Shown here: positions 1 through 7,536 of the stretch, one piece after another
Layout of the letters: every line of letters starts with the position of its first letter
How positions within the stretch are numbered: position 1 is the stretch's first letter
From: JAICIG01 sp035532215
GTDB lineage: Bacteria; Planctomycetota; Planctomycetia; Pirellulales; JAICIG01
Direction of reading: 5' to 3'
Assembly: GCA_035532215.1 (NCBI GenBank)
Contig: DATKRK010000416.1
Location: forward strand, 1-64,000
Length of the DNA stretch: 64,000 bases
Translations under genes and position numbers: made by a program
The notes under the pieces: model-generated
Database searches by the model: none
Told to the model about the DNA's origin: nothing
Seen by the model: the letters and a program-made list of their open reading frames with translations, nothing else

Positions 1-137
1 CGAAGATGACTCCCCGTTCCAACCAAAACTCCGCGTATTCTACGCGCGAAGTCGAGAATGGTCGCCATCTTCGCGGAGATGTTTTTCAAAAAATTGCCTG
101 GAAAACACGGGCCGCGCAGATTTTTCGACAGGCACTA

Positions 138-279
138 GCTAAAGAGATCGTCCTGCTTTTTTTACGGCTCCCGTAGGACGGACCTCCGGTCCGTCTTGCC
201 GTTGGGTGACGGACCGGAGGTCCGTCCTACGGTTGACCGACGAGCGTGGTCCGCCAAAAAGCAGGACGATCTCTAAAGC
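138..279. repeat. Nested double palindrome
   Basis: Outer arms at 138-161 and 256-279 are complementary with about one mismatch (core AGAGATCGTCCTGC). Inside them lies a perfect 25-bp inverted repeat, 171-195 against 208-232, around a 12-nt loop. The rest of 1-367 shows no credible gene. The element looks like a non-autonomous palindromic repeat or MITE-like sequence, or a strong hairpin downstream of the minus-strand hydrolase that ends at 368. Confidence 0.8.
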
Positions 280-367
280 TGGCGGCAGACAGGAGCGCAA
301 ATTGCAGAGCGATGAGTCAAGACTGCCGCAAAAACCTTGCGTCAACAGATCCCACCACCGCCACCGC

Positions 368-1234
368 CTACTGCAAACTCCGCACGAACTCGTAGATCGC
401 CGCGTCCCACTCGTCCGGCAGCGGATCGTTGTGGCCGACGCCCGATAGCGCGACGAAACGCTTCGGATCGTTGGCCGCGGCGAACAACCGGCGGCCCATT
501 TCAAAGGGGATGATCTCGTCGACGTCGCCGTGACAATGCACGAGCGGCCCGCGGTAGTCGGCGATCTTGGCGAGCGAATCGAGCCGGTTGCGCATCAGCA
601 TCCGCACCGGCAGCAGCGGATAAAAATACGCCGCCACGTCGGGCAGCGAAGTGAAGGTGCGTTCCAGGATCAGCCCTCGGGCGCCGTCGCGGCTGGCCAG
701 GTCGACCATCACGCCGCCGCCGAGCGACTCGCCCATCAGCACGATCTCGCCTTCGCTCACGCCCGCCCGTTCCGCCAGCCAGTTCCGCGCCGCCCGCGCG
801 TCGAGCAGAATGCCGGCTTCGTTGGGCTGCCCTTCGCTCAGTCCATAGCCGCGGTAATCGAAGGCCAACAGCGCTAGCCGGTGAACGTCGCACAGGCGCT
901 GAAAACGCTCGGCCCGATAGCTGATGTTGCCGGCGTTGCCGCAGGCGAACAGCACGCAAGCCCGAGGCTTGGGATGCGAAAAGTACCAGCCGTGCAGCCG
1001 CGTTCCATCGACCGCCGCGAACTTCGCCCGCTCGACGCCCGGCAAGTCCCATTGTTCTCGTGGCGTGCGACTCGGAAAGAAAATCAACCGTTCTTCGAAA
1101 AACATCGCCACCAACAGAATGACAAGATAGATGATCGCCGCCGCACGTACGCATCGCCACGCGGCGCGGAGGAGCCGCTTTTGCCGCGAGAGCGGCGCTG
1201 GCGGCGGTGCGACTCTGACTTCAGGAAATTCCAA
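368..1234 (-). CDS. Membrane-anchored alpha/beta hydrolase
   Basis: A 288-residue protein. A single hydrophobic segment at about residues 30-46 follows a basic stretch, consistent with an N-terminal membrane anchor and a catalytic domain outside the cytoplasm. The nucleophile elbow G-E-S-L-G-G gives Ser170. The acid is probably Asp239 in HGDVDEIIP and the histidine His268 in GVGHND, so the triad looks complete. The DYRGYG strand-turn before the elbow is typical of the BEM46/YfhR-like (dienelactone hydrolase-like) group; the substrate cannot be told. The assigned start is a TTG at 1234, with no convincing ribosome site. The next in-frame Met (residue 44) would remove the anchor, so the longer form is preferred. 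Downstream lies the nested palindrome at 138-279. Confidence 0.8.
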   Translation of the reverse strand: MEFPEVRVAPPPAPLSRQKRLLRAAWRCVRAAAIIYLVILLVAMFFEERLIFFPSRTPREQWDLPGVERAKFAAVDGTRLHGWYFSHPKPRACVLFACGNAGNISYRAERFQRLCDVHRLALLAFDYRGYGLSEGQPNEAGILLDARAARNWLAERAGVSEGEIVLMGESLGGGVMVDLASRDGARGLILERTFTSLPDVAAYFYPLLPVRMLMRNRLDSLAKIADYRGPLVHCHGDVDEIIPFEMGRRLFAAANDPKRFVALSGVGHNDPLPDEWDAAIYEFVRSLQ

Positions 1235-1270
1235 GCGGGCGCCCCCTGTTTCAAGGCGTTTGCCTGCGGC

Positions 1271-1337
1271 CGGGTAGGTTATGCTTCAGCATAACTGCGC
1301 TCGCGATGAGAGGATATGCTGAAGCATAACCTACCCG
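1271..1337. repeat. 23-bp perfect inverted repeat
   Basis: Arms at 1271-1293 and 1315-1337 are perfectly complementary (CGGGTAGGTTATGC...). Each arm also contains a small self-complementary hairpin (TTATGCT/AGCATAA), so a cruciform is possible. It lies just upstream of the minus-strand hydrolase start at 1234, between it and the phosphorylase gene. Confidence 0.8.
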
Positions 1338-1392
1338 TGGACATGCTTAGGCGTTGACAGGCGGAGAATATCACGCCGATGATCGACGCCCC

Positions 1393-1481
1393 GCCGGGCG
1401 AGGGCGCCCGGCCCCATCAGGCTGCGCCGGACGAGGGCGCCCGGCCCTCCATCAGGCCCCGCCGGGCGAGGGCGCCCGGCC
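1393..1481. repeat. Cluster of three GC-rich dispersed repeats
   Basis: Three copies of a unit with core GCCGGGCGAGGGCGCCCGG start near 1393, 1426 (one-base variant) and 1461. They sit immediately downstream of the phosphorylase stop at 1487. Each unit is partly palindromic. The same unit recurs near 5986-6076, 8666-8741, 58585-58740 and 62796-62895. Confidence 0.85.
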
Positions 1482-1486
1482 TTCCA

Positions 1487-2338
1487 TCAGGCTGCGCCTG
1501 TGCCGAAGAGTCGCGTCGCCTCGTGCTCCAGCACGCCGAGCACGATCTTGCGCAGCTTGGGCTCGGCCGAAGCGGCGTGGGCCAGGATGCGGCTGATGTC
1601 GGCCGGCTCCAGGGCGTCGGGCAGGCATAGGTCGGTCACGATCGAGAGGCCCAGCACGCGCATGCCGGCATGGACGGCGACGAGCACTTCGGGCACGGTC
1701 GACATGCCGACCACGTCGGCGCCGATCAGCCGCAGAAAGCGATACTCGGCCCGCGTTTCAAGATTCGGACCGGTGACGGCCACGTACACGCCGCGGTGAG
1801 CCGCGAAATTCTCGCGCCGCGCGATTTCGAGCGACTTGGCGATCAACTCCCGATCGTAGGGCCGGCACATATCCGGAAAACGCGGCCCGAGCTGGTCGTC
1901 GTTGACGCCGATGAGCGGATTGCCGTTCATCAGGTTGACGTGGTCCTCGATGACCATCACGTCGCCGCAAGCGTATTGCGGGTTCATGCCGCCGCAGGCG
2001 TTCGAGACGATCAGCAGTTCGGCGCCCAGGGCCTTCATCACGCGCACCGGAAACGTGATCTGCTGGTGCGAATAACCCTCGTAAGCGTGAAAGCGGCCTT
2101 CCATCGCCACGATCGGCAGCCCTGCCAGCCGGCCGCAAACCAGTTGCCCGGCGTGGCTGATGGCGGTCGAGCGAGGAAAGTGGGGAATCGCCTCGTAGTC
2201 AAGCGTGGCTTCGGCTTCGATCTGTTGAGCCAGGCTGCCTAGTCCGGTGCCGAGAATGATGCCGACCTTGGCCTCGCGGCGCCAGCGCTCGCGGATCGCC
2301 TTCACGGCCTCGTCGATTTGGGCGGCCAGTTCGAGCAT
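1487..2338 (-). CDS. Purine nucleoside phosphorylase (trimeric PNP/MTAP family)
   Basis: A 283-residue cytoplasmic enzyme of purine salvage that cleaves purine nucleosides with phosphate. It shows the phosphate-loop GTGLG (residues 30-34), GRFHAYEG with His84, SNACGG (112-117), Glu198 in the ETRAE context and the signature GMSTVPE (211-217). Length is normal for the family. The residue matching the purine-contacting Asn243 of human PNP is Asp236 (V-T-D instead of I-T-N), and the human His257 position is not conserved. Family knowledge links Asp here to 6-aminopurine acceptance, as in MTAP, so adenosine or methylthioadenosine may be used as well as or instead of guanosine and inosine. Its ATG lies 4 nt after the stop of the TPR gene, so the two are almost certainly co-transcribed. 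Confidence 0.92.
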   Translation of the reverse strand: MLELAAQIDEAVKAIRERWRREAKVGIILGTGLGSLAQQIEAEATLDYEAIPHFPRSTAISHAGQLVCGRLAGLPIVAMEGRFHAYEGYSHQQITFPVRVMKALGAELLIVSNACGGMNPQYACGDVMVIEDHVNLMNGNPLIGVNDDQLGPRFPDMCRPYDRELIAKSLEIARRENFAAHRGVYVAVTGPNLETRAEYRFLRLIGADVVGMSTVPEVLVAVHAGMRVLGLSIVTDLCLPDALEPADISRILAHAASAEPKLRKIVLGVLEHEATRLFGTGAA

Positions 2339-2342
2339 GAAC

Positions 2343-2780
2343 TTATTCAGCGCCGTACTTTCGCAACAGCCGTTTGAACGCCGGCTCGCTGCGCAGGCCG
2401 TTCAGATCGCTGTCCGCGTGCAAGTAATCGAAATCGCCGTAGCCTTGCTCGAGCGCTTTGCGCAAGGCCTTGATCGCCTCGCCGCGCCGGCCGAGCAGGG
2501 CCAGGCTGCAGGCCAGATTGTACTGCACCACGCAGTCGTTCGGCCGCAGTTCGGCCAGCCGCTGGTCGACCAGCACCGCGCGCTCGTGCAGTCCCTTGCG
2601 GTTCAGCAACTCGCCCTGACAGCGCAAAACATCGACGTATCGCGGCGCGCGCCGCAGAATGCTCTCGTAGAATTCGAGATCGAAATCGAGCTGGCTTTTG
2701 GCGCCGAACTGGCTCTTGGCCGCTCGTGACAAGGCGCCTTCGGACGACTTCGAAGCGAAGGATTCGTCAGCCGCGGACAT
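2343..2780 (-). CDS. Small TPR-repeat protein
   Basis: A 145-residue soluble protein. Residues about 32-110 contain TPR-type helix pairs; the clearest stretch is NDCVVQYNLACSLALLGRRG (80-99), followed by EAIKALRKALEQG. The C-terminus (LHADSDLNGLRSEPAFKRLL) is typical of TPR proteins that end in a 'D-L-xx-L-R-x-x-P-x-F' tail. No enzymatic motif is seen; it is probably a protein-protein adaptor. The gene lies between the acidic protein (18-nt gap) and the phosphorylase (4-nt gap) in the same direction, so the three form a probable operon. Confidence 0.8.
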   Translation of the reverse strand: MSAADESFASKSSEGALSRAAKSQFGAKSQLDFDLEFYESILRRAPRYVDVLRCQGELLNRKGLHERAVLVDQRLAELRPNDCVVQYNLACSLALLGRRGEAIKALRKALEQGYGDFDYLHADSDLNGLRSEPAFKRLLRKYGAE

Positions 2781-2798
2781 GGGCGGTTTCTCCGCGGG

Positions 2799-3140
2799 TT
2801 AAAGATCTTCTTCTTCGAAGGCGGCGTCTTCGTCCTCGCCCGCCTCGGGCCCGATCTCGCCCTCTTCGATGTCTTCATCGAATTCATCGAGATCGTCGTT
2901 CAATTCCTCGTCCAATTCGTCTTCGAAGTCGTCGTCGAAATCGTCGTCGAAGTCCTCTTCATCGAAGGCTTCGTCTTCCTCTCCTTCGGGCTTCGAGCAG
3001 ACGGGTTCGCCCTGGCAAGGCTCCGCAGGGCAGGGCGCCTCGGCGCCGGGAAGGTGCGAACCGTCGCACGGCTCGATCAAGGAGGGCTCGCAGGCATCCT
3101 CGGGCAACGCTGGGGGATCGATTTCGATCGGAAACGACAT
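2799..3140 (-). CDS. Small, highly acidic hypothetical protein
   Basis: A 113-residue protein beginning MSFPIEIDPPALPEDACEP. Residues 1-52 contain several Cys and Pro residues (CEP, EPCDG, APCPAEPC). Residues 53-113 are almost entirely Asp/Glu with a few Phe and Ala. There is no signal peptide and no recognisable fold, and the acidic half is probably disordered. The ATG start and the 18-nt spacing to the TPR gene support a real operon member. The low-complexity tract also produces a Ser-rich open frame on the other strand, which is only a shadow. Confidence 0.65.
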   Translation of the reverse strand: MSFPIEIDPPALPEDACEPSLIEPCDGSHLPGAEAPCPAEPCQGEPVCSKPEGEEDEAFDEEDFDDDFDDDFEDELDEELNDDLDEFDEDIEEGEIGPEAGEDEDAAFEEEDL

Positions 3141-3318
3141 ACGCGGAAATCACCAATACACGGGAAGCGAGATCGCGACGGCTCCGCCGTGCGCATAACA
3201 ACCCCCTGCCCAGGGCGACGTGACCAAACCTTCTTGTTAGTCGAGCCTTTAGCGTTTGTCAAGCAGGCGACGCGGCAGCCGCGATCGGCGGGCGTAAGCA
3301 GACGTTCGCTGTAATAGC

Positions 3319-3397
3319 TGTAGGGCACGCCCTCTGTGGCGGGAAGGGCGAACTGACGTGATTTCTGGGGTCTCGGCCACGGAGGGCGTTCCCTACA
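3319..3397. repeat. 22-bp imperfect inverted repeat
   Basis: Arms at 3319-3340 and 3376-3397 are complementary with two mismatches (TGTAGGGCACGCCCTC against GAGGGCGTTCCCTACA). It lies in the gap between the acidic-protein gene and argJ. Apart from this element and the argJ terminator, 3141-3594 shows no gene. Confidence 0.75.
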
Positions 3398-3447
3398 GAA
3401 TCAAGCGCGCGAACCCGTACTTACACGCCCGCGACCAACCGCGCAAC

Positions 3448-3483
3448 AAAAAAGGCAGGGCCCTCGAAAAGGAAGGCCCTGCC
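3448..3483 (-). terminator. Rho-independent terminator of argC-argJ
   Basis: On the minus strand, a 9-bp perfect stem GGCAGGGCC / GGCCCTGCC (3475-3483 and 3454-3462) with a 12-nt loop is followed directly by six T residues. It lies about 110 nt past the argJ stop. Both features are those of an intrinsic terminator. Confidence 0.85.
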
Positions 3484-3594
3484 CAAACACGGGGGTGAGA
3501 AAGCCTGGATAATGACCGGCGGACTGCAGCGGAATAAAGAAGATTCCAGCCCGCCGGCATTGGAAACCTAGTCCCGATTCGAAGCTTGTCAAAT

Positions 3595-4782
3595 TCAGGT
3601 CCGATAATCGGCGTTCAGCCGCACGTACTCGGCCGTCAGATCGGTGGTCCAGAAGCGGACCGAGGCCTCGCCTTCGCTGAAACCGAGCACGATCGAGGTT
3701 GCCCGCTGATCGCGAATCGACTGCGAAACGGCCGCCTCGTCGAACGCGACCGGGGCGCCGCGTTCGTAGATCAAGACCCCGTTCAGCCTTAAGTGTACCC
3801 CGGCCGGGTTGAAGGAAACGCCCGCATAGCCTGCGGCTGAAACGATGCGGCCCCAATTCGGATCGGCGCCGGCGATGGCCGTTTTCACCAGCACGCTTTC
3901 GGCTACCGTTTTGGCAATGGCGTGGGCCGCTTGGCGATTTGCGCAGCCGCCGACGTCGATCGTCACCAGATGCGTGGCGCCTTCGCCGTCGGCCGGAATG
4001 GCCTGCGCCAATTCCGTACAGACTTCGCGAAGCGCCGTCTGGAAGGCCGCCAGATCGGCGCCGGCCAGCGGCTCGCCCCCGGCGGCCCCGTTGGCCAACA
4101 GCAGCACGGTGTCGTTCGTGCTCATGTGGCCGTCGACGCTGATGCAGTTGAAACTGTCTTCCACCGCCGTCGACAGAGACTGCTGCGCCGCGGCGGGCGT
4201 CAAAGCCGCGTCGGAGAGAATCAGACCGAGCATCGTGGCCATTCGCGGGCCGATCATGGCCGCCCCTTTGGCCATCCCAGTGATCTGGATCGTCCGACCG
4301 GCAATTTCCAGCGTGCGGCCGGCGAGCTTGTGGCAAGTGTCGGTCGTCAACATGCCGCGGGCCGCCGAGACGAGCGCCGCTTCGTCCGAACCCAGCGACT
4401 CGGCCGCGCGGCGAATTCCGGCTTCGATCTTGTCCATCGGCAAGAAATTGCCGATTACGCCCGTCGAGAGCACGAGGGCTTGCTCGGGCTGCGCGCCGCA
4501 GGTCTGCGCCGCGAGTTCCGCCATGCGGGCCGCGTCGCGGTCGCCGCGCTCGCCGGTGCAAGCGTTGGCGTTGCCCGAGTTGACGACGACCGCGCGAATC
4601 CGGTCGCTCGGCGTGCGGCCGCGATCGAGACCGACTGGCGCCGCGAAGACCAGGTTCTGCGTATAGACGCCGGCCGCCGCGGCCGGCCGATCGGAAACGA
4701 CGAGCGCGACATCGTTTTTTTCGGGGTTGCGCTTGATTCCGGCGTAGACTCCGGCGAGACGATAACCTTGGGGAACGGGCAT
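3595..4782 (-). CDS. argJ: Bifunctional glutamate N-acetyltransferase / amino-acid acetyltransferase ArgJ
   Basis: A 395-residue enzyme of arginine biosynthesis. It moves the acetyl group from N-acetylornithine to glutamate and, in bifunctional forms, also acetylates glutamate from acetyl-CoA. The precursor is cut autocatalytically before a Thr to give alpha and beta chains. That site is visible as AKGAAMIGPRMATML, with the nucleophile Thr183. Other family signatures are VVVNSGNANACTG (66-78), STGVIG (106-111) and GADPNWGRI near the C-terminus. The ATG at 4782 (MPVPQGYRLAGV) matches the usual N-terminus; an upstream in-frame TTG at 4821 would add 13 residues reaching to the edge of the palindromic element, so it is not preferred. 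It follows argC in the same direction and ends before an intrinsic terminator. Confidence 0.95.
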   Translation of the reverse strand: MPVPQGYRLAGVYAGIKRNPEKNDVALVVSDRPAAAAGVYTQNLVFAAPVGLDRGRTPSDRIRAVVVNSGNANACTGERGDRDAARMAELAAQTCGAQPEQALVLSTGVIGNFLPMDKIEAGIRRAAESLGSDEAALVSAARGMLTTDTCHKLAGRTLEIAGRTIQITGMAKGAAMIGPRMATMLGLILSDAALTPAAAQQSLSTAVEDSFNCISVDGHMSTNDTVLLLANGAAGGEPLAGADLAAFQTALREVCTELAQAIPADGEGATHLVTIDVGGCANRQAAHAIAKTVAESVLVKTAIAGADPNWGRIVSAAGYAGVSFNPAGVHLRLNGVLIYERGAPVAFDEAAVSQSIRDQRATSIVLGFSEGEASVRFWTTDLTAEYVRLNADYRT

Positions 4783-4823
4783 GGCAGTGGATTTGGGGTT
4801 CGCAAACTTAGAAATTGTCAACC

Positions 4824-4896
4824 GGCGAGCCGGAGGCGTTAGCCTCCGTGTCGTAGCGCCCCGGCGTTACCGGGGGGCTGACGCCCCCCGCTCGCC
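4824..4896. repeat. 73-nt three-hairpin cloverleaf-like palindromic element
   Basis: Closing arms GGCGAGC (4824-4830) and GCTCGCC (4890-4896) enclose three consecutive hairpins. These are 4831-4837/4842-4848 (CGGAGGC/GCCTCCG), 4859-4864/4870-4875 (CCCCGG/CCGGGG) and 4872-4878/4883-4889 (GGGGGGC/GCCCCCC); the last two overlap by a few bases and may be alternatives. The element sits between argC and argJ. Confidence 0.75.
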
Positions 4897-4948
4897 GCGT
4901 CACCGGACCGCTCGCCATCGACGCTGGCATGCCATTCTAGCAAAGAAC

Positions 4949-5959
4949 TCAAACCAGCGCCGCCGTCTCCGGGTGGCCGAACATCAAATTGAAATTCTGT
5001 ACGGCGGCGCCGGCGGCGCCTTTGATCAGATTGTCGAGACAACTGATCGTAATGATCCGCCCGCGGACGACCCGAGCCGTGAGATGGCAATAGTTCGTGC
5101 CGCTGGTGTCTTTCGTGCCGGGCAAATGGTCGACGATTTTGACGAACGGCTCGCGGGCGTAGAACTCGCGCAGCGCTTCCAGGACTTGCTTGTCGCTTGC
5201 CGGCCCGCGCGGCTGCGAATAGGCGGTGCTCAGAATGCCGCGGTCCATCGGCACGAGATGCGGGGTGAAAATCACCTCGGCCGGTTGGCCGCCGGCCGTG
5301 GAGAGCACCTGCTCGATCTCGGGCGTGTGTCGGTGCTTGCCGACGTTGTACGCTGATAGATTTTCGTTGCACTCGGGAAACAACGTGGCCAGTTTGGGCG
5401 TCCGTCCGGCGCCCGAGACGCCGCTTTTCGAGTCGATGATGATGCCCGTCGGTTCGATCAGCCCCGCTTTCAACAGCGGCGCCAAAGCGAGGATCGCCGA
5501 GGTCGGATAACAGCCCGGATTGGCGATCAGATTCGCTCCGGCGATCTGGCTGCGAAACAGTTCCGGCAAACCGTAGACGGCCGACGGCAGCCGCTCGGGG
5601 TCGCCGTGCTTTTCGCCGTACCACTGTTCGTAGACTGCCGGGTTCTTCAAGCGATAATCGGCGCTGAAATCGACCACGCGGCATTTGCCGGCGAGCAACT
5701 GCGGCACGAGCGAGGTCGTCACGCCGTGCGGCAGGCAACTGAACACGCACTCGGCACGCGACGCCAGCTCCGCCGGTGCAAGATCCTCGAGCGCCAGATC
5801 CAAGCGACCGGTCAGGCTCGGATGCACGCTGGCGATCGGCGGGCGCCCTTCCTGCCGGCTGGTGGCCGCCACGATCTCGGCGCCCGGATGCCGCAGCAGA
5901 ATTTTGATCAGCTCCAAGGCCGAGTAACCGGTGGCGCCGAGGATGGCAACGCGTGTCAT
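4949..5959 (-). CDS. argC: N-acetyl-gamma-glutamyl-phosphate reductase ArgC
   Basis: A 336-residue NADPH-dependent reductase of the third step of arginine biosynthesis, giving N-acetylglutamate semialdehyde. The nucleotide-binding motif ILGATGYSALEL is at residues 6-17. The active-site Cys is Cys150 in ANPGCYPT, and VYGLPELFR (128-136) and KHRHTPEIEQ are also family signatures. Length is typical of the type 1 enzyme. The ATG at 5959 starts exactly at the conserved N-terminus. It is upstream of argJ on the same strand. The 166-bp gap before the preferred argJ start holds the cloverleaf-like repeat, so argJ is probably read from the same transcript. Confidence 0.95.
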   Translation of the reverse strand: MTRVAILGATGYSALELIKILLRHPGAEIVAATSRQEGRPPIASVHPSLTGRLDLALEDLAPAELASRAECVFSCLPHGVTTSLVPQLLAGKCRVVDFSADYRLKNPAVYEQWYGEKHGDPERLPSAVYGLPELFRSQIAGANLIANPGCYPTSAILALAPLLKAGLIEPTGIIIDSKSGVSGAGRTPKLATLFPECNENLSAYNVGKHRHTPEIEQVLSTAGGQPAEVIFTPHLVPMDRGILSTAYSQPRGPASDKQVLEALREFYAREPFVKIVDHLPGTKDTSGTNYCHLTARVVRGRIITISCLDNLIKGAAGAAVQNFNLMFGHPETAALV

Positions 5960-5985
5960 AGTGCTTTTGATTGTTTGTAGGGAGG

Positions 5986-6076
5986 CACGGGCGCCCTCGC
6001 CCGTGAAACGTTATGCGAAAAGCCGGGCGGGGGCGCCCGGCCCTCCATAACCTCGGGCGAGGGCGCCCGGCCCTCC
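5986..6076. repeat. Three dispersed GC-rich repeat copies
   Basis: One inverted-orientation copy (5986-6005, CACGGGCGCCCTCGCCCGTG) is followed by two direct copies (about 6022-6047 and 6053-6076). They lie directly upstream of argC. The larger gap 5960-6636 otherwise holds the inverted repeat at 6225-6340 and the kinase remnant. Confidence 0.85.
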
Positions 6077-6224
6077 GTGTCGCGACGCCGCTCAACGCTT
6101 TCAATTCGGCCCGGCAGTATAGCTTTGCAAAAGCGACGCCGCCAAGGGGGCGAAGGTTCGTGGAACGACTCGTAAGCGACCGTTTTCTCTACGCTACGGC
6201 CTGGAAGCGGTGATCGCAAGTCGC

Positions 6225-6340
6225 CGTAGGTCAGGCTTTCCAGCCTGACGGACGCGTCGCAACGCCCGGCCTTCTCGTTCGGCGCCAAGCGCGGCGATGC
6301 CGTTTCCTGGTTGCCGTCAGGCTGGAAAGCCTGACCTACG
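6225..6340. repeat. 27-bp perfect inverted repeat
   Basis: Arms at 6225-6251 and 6314-6340 are perfectly complementary (CGTAGGTCAGGCTTTCCAGC...), separated by 62 bp. The right arm overlaps the last codons and stop of the kinase remnant at 6336. Confidence 0.85.
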
Positions 6341-6530
6341 AGATGCGCCGCAGAGCTATGGCCAGCTCGGCCGCCGTGGCGAAACGATCGGCGCCGCGCT
6401 TCGCCAGGCAGCGCAGGCAGATTTCGTCCAGTTCCTTGGGTACGGCCGGGTTCGATGCGGCGATCGGGGGCGGCTCGTCGGCGAGAATCCGCCGCCGCAA
6501 CTCGCCCAGGATCCGTAAGATGCACGCCCT
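6336..6530 (-). pseudogene. Remnant of a Ser/Thr protein kinase (C-lobe end)
   Basis: The minus-strand frame ending at 6336 carries about 60 residues resembling the end of a bacterial Hanks-type kinase domain: ILADEPPP, NPAVPKELDEICLRCLAKRG and ADRFATAAELAIALRR. This pattern (P-x-E-L-x-x-I-C-L-x-C-L-x-K, then R-F/Y-A-T-A-A-E-L) is characteristic of planctomycete kinases. The N-lobe, HRD catalytic loop and DFG motif are absent upstream, where the reading frame becomes unrelated to kinases. The fragment abuts the inverted repeat at 6225-6340. It is most simply a degraded gene. Confidence 0.7.
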
Positions 6531-6636
6531 TGATGTTGACCGTAGCGCGAGGAAGAGGCAGAATCGCCCCGGTCGAGTCTGACACGGCTGCACCGGGCAA
6601 GGGTTCGTTACGACCACGGCGGAAGGAGTCGCGGTG

Positions 6637-7536
6637 ATGCGTCGGGATGGCAAACGGTTTTGGCAACTGCTTTTCGCGGTTCGTTGCGTTTCCCCCGCGG
6701 CGTGCTGGTTGCTGCTTGCCGGAATAGCCAACTTGTTGGCCAACGCCTCGCGAAGCGAGAGGACAACGCTCGAGACCTCCGCGGCCGCAGCGGCCGAGCG
6801 ACCGGTGCCTCGCACCCCCTTCACGTTCGAAGATTGCCGCCTGCCCCACTACGTCAGCCCCTGTGGATATCACAGCCCGCGTTACCTGGATCAAGATGCC
6901 GCAAAGAAAGCCATTGAACTTGCGTTTCGTGAGGCGGGCTACCGGTTGATGCCGCGCTATCCAATCGAGCGCGACGGCGTGACGTGTATTGCCGACGGCT
7001 ACGATCCGGTACATCGAGTCGGATATATTTACGCCGCGGTTGATAGTCTCGATTGGGATGCTTTCGTCACATACCCGCATGACCCAGCATTCATCAGCCC
7101 GTCAAACGCTGACTGGCTTTTGCGAGAGTTCGTTTGGCGTGCGGAGGCGGATCGAGACGAGGAACTCGGCCGGAAGCTTCGCTCTATCGGATCGCTGCCG
7201 CTTCTGGCCGAGCGTGCGGCATCGCTGCGCCGACTGGCCTCGAAAGATCTGCCCTACCGCTTGTCATTGGCCGAAGCGAAAAAACTAATCAACCGCGCCG
7301 AAGAATCGGGCCAGTTCATTGCCGTCGTCAGCCATTTCGACCTGCGCTTTGCCGTACCTTCATGGCAAGAAGACGGGACGGACGGAGCGGACGCGGTCGA
7401 TCTGATCCCCGATCGCGTAAAGCGCGAACGCCTCGCAGCGATGATCGAAGAACGGATGGTCCGCCGCACGGCCGACCAGTTGCGACGCACCGTTCACGAC
7501 TATATCGCTTGGGCGCGGAGCCGAGGGTTGCAATGA
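6637..7536 (+). CDS. Hypothetical exported protein
   Basis: A 299-residue protein not recognised as a known family. Residues about 8-36 (FWQLLFAVRCVSPAACWLLL...) form a hydrophobic segment after basic residues, consistent with a signal peptide or N-terminal anchor. The remainder is soluble and rich in Arg, Asp and Glu; it has a Cys-containing stretch (EDCRLPHYVSPCGYH) and a helical, charged C-terminal half. An AAGGAG ribosome site at about 6623-6628 favours the ATG at 6637 over the GTG three bases earlier. The stop overlaps the ATG of the next gene (ATGA), so the two are translationally coupled and probably work together. Confidence 0.7.
   Translation: MRRDGKRFWQLLFAVRCVSPAACWLLLAGIANLLANASRSERTTLETSAAAAAERPVPRTPFTFEDCRLPHYVSPCGYHSPRYLDQDAAKKAIELAFREAGYRLMPRYPIERDGVTCIADGYDPVHRVGYIYAAVDSLDWDAFVTYPHDPAFISPSNADWLLREFVWRAEADRDEELGRKLRSIGSLPLLAERAASLRRLASKDLPYRLSLAEAKKLINRAEESGQFIAVVSHFDLRFAVPSWQEDGTDGADAVDLIPDRVKRERLAAMIEERMVRRTADQLRRTVHDYIAWARSRGLQ

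Noticed and set aside
139..504. Short frames over the first 500 bp on both strands
   Set aside because: They run through the nested palindrome and the end of the hydrolase gene and lack coding character.
2869..3198. Ser-rich plus-strand frame
   Set aside because: It is the complement of the Asp/Glu codons of the acidic protein; no ribosome site or homology.
4824..4896. tRNA gene
   Set aside because: Length and cloverleaf shape fit, but there is no GTTCRA T-loop, the loops are 3-5 nt and the second and third stems overlap.
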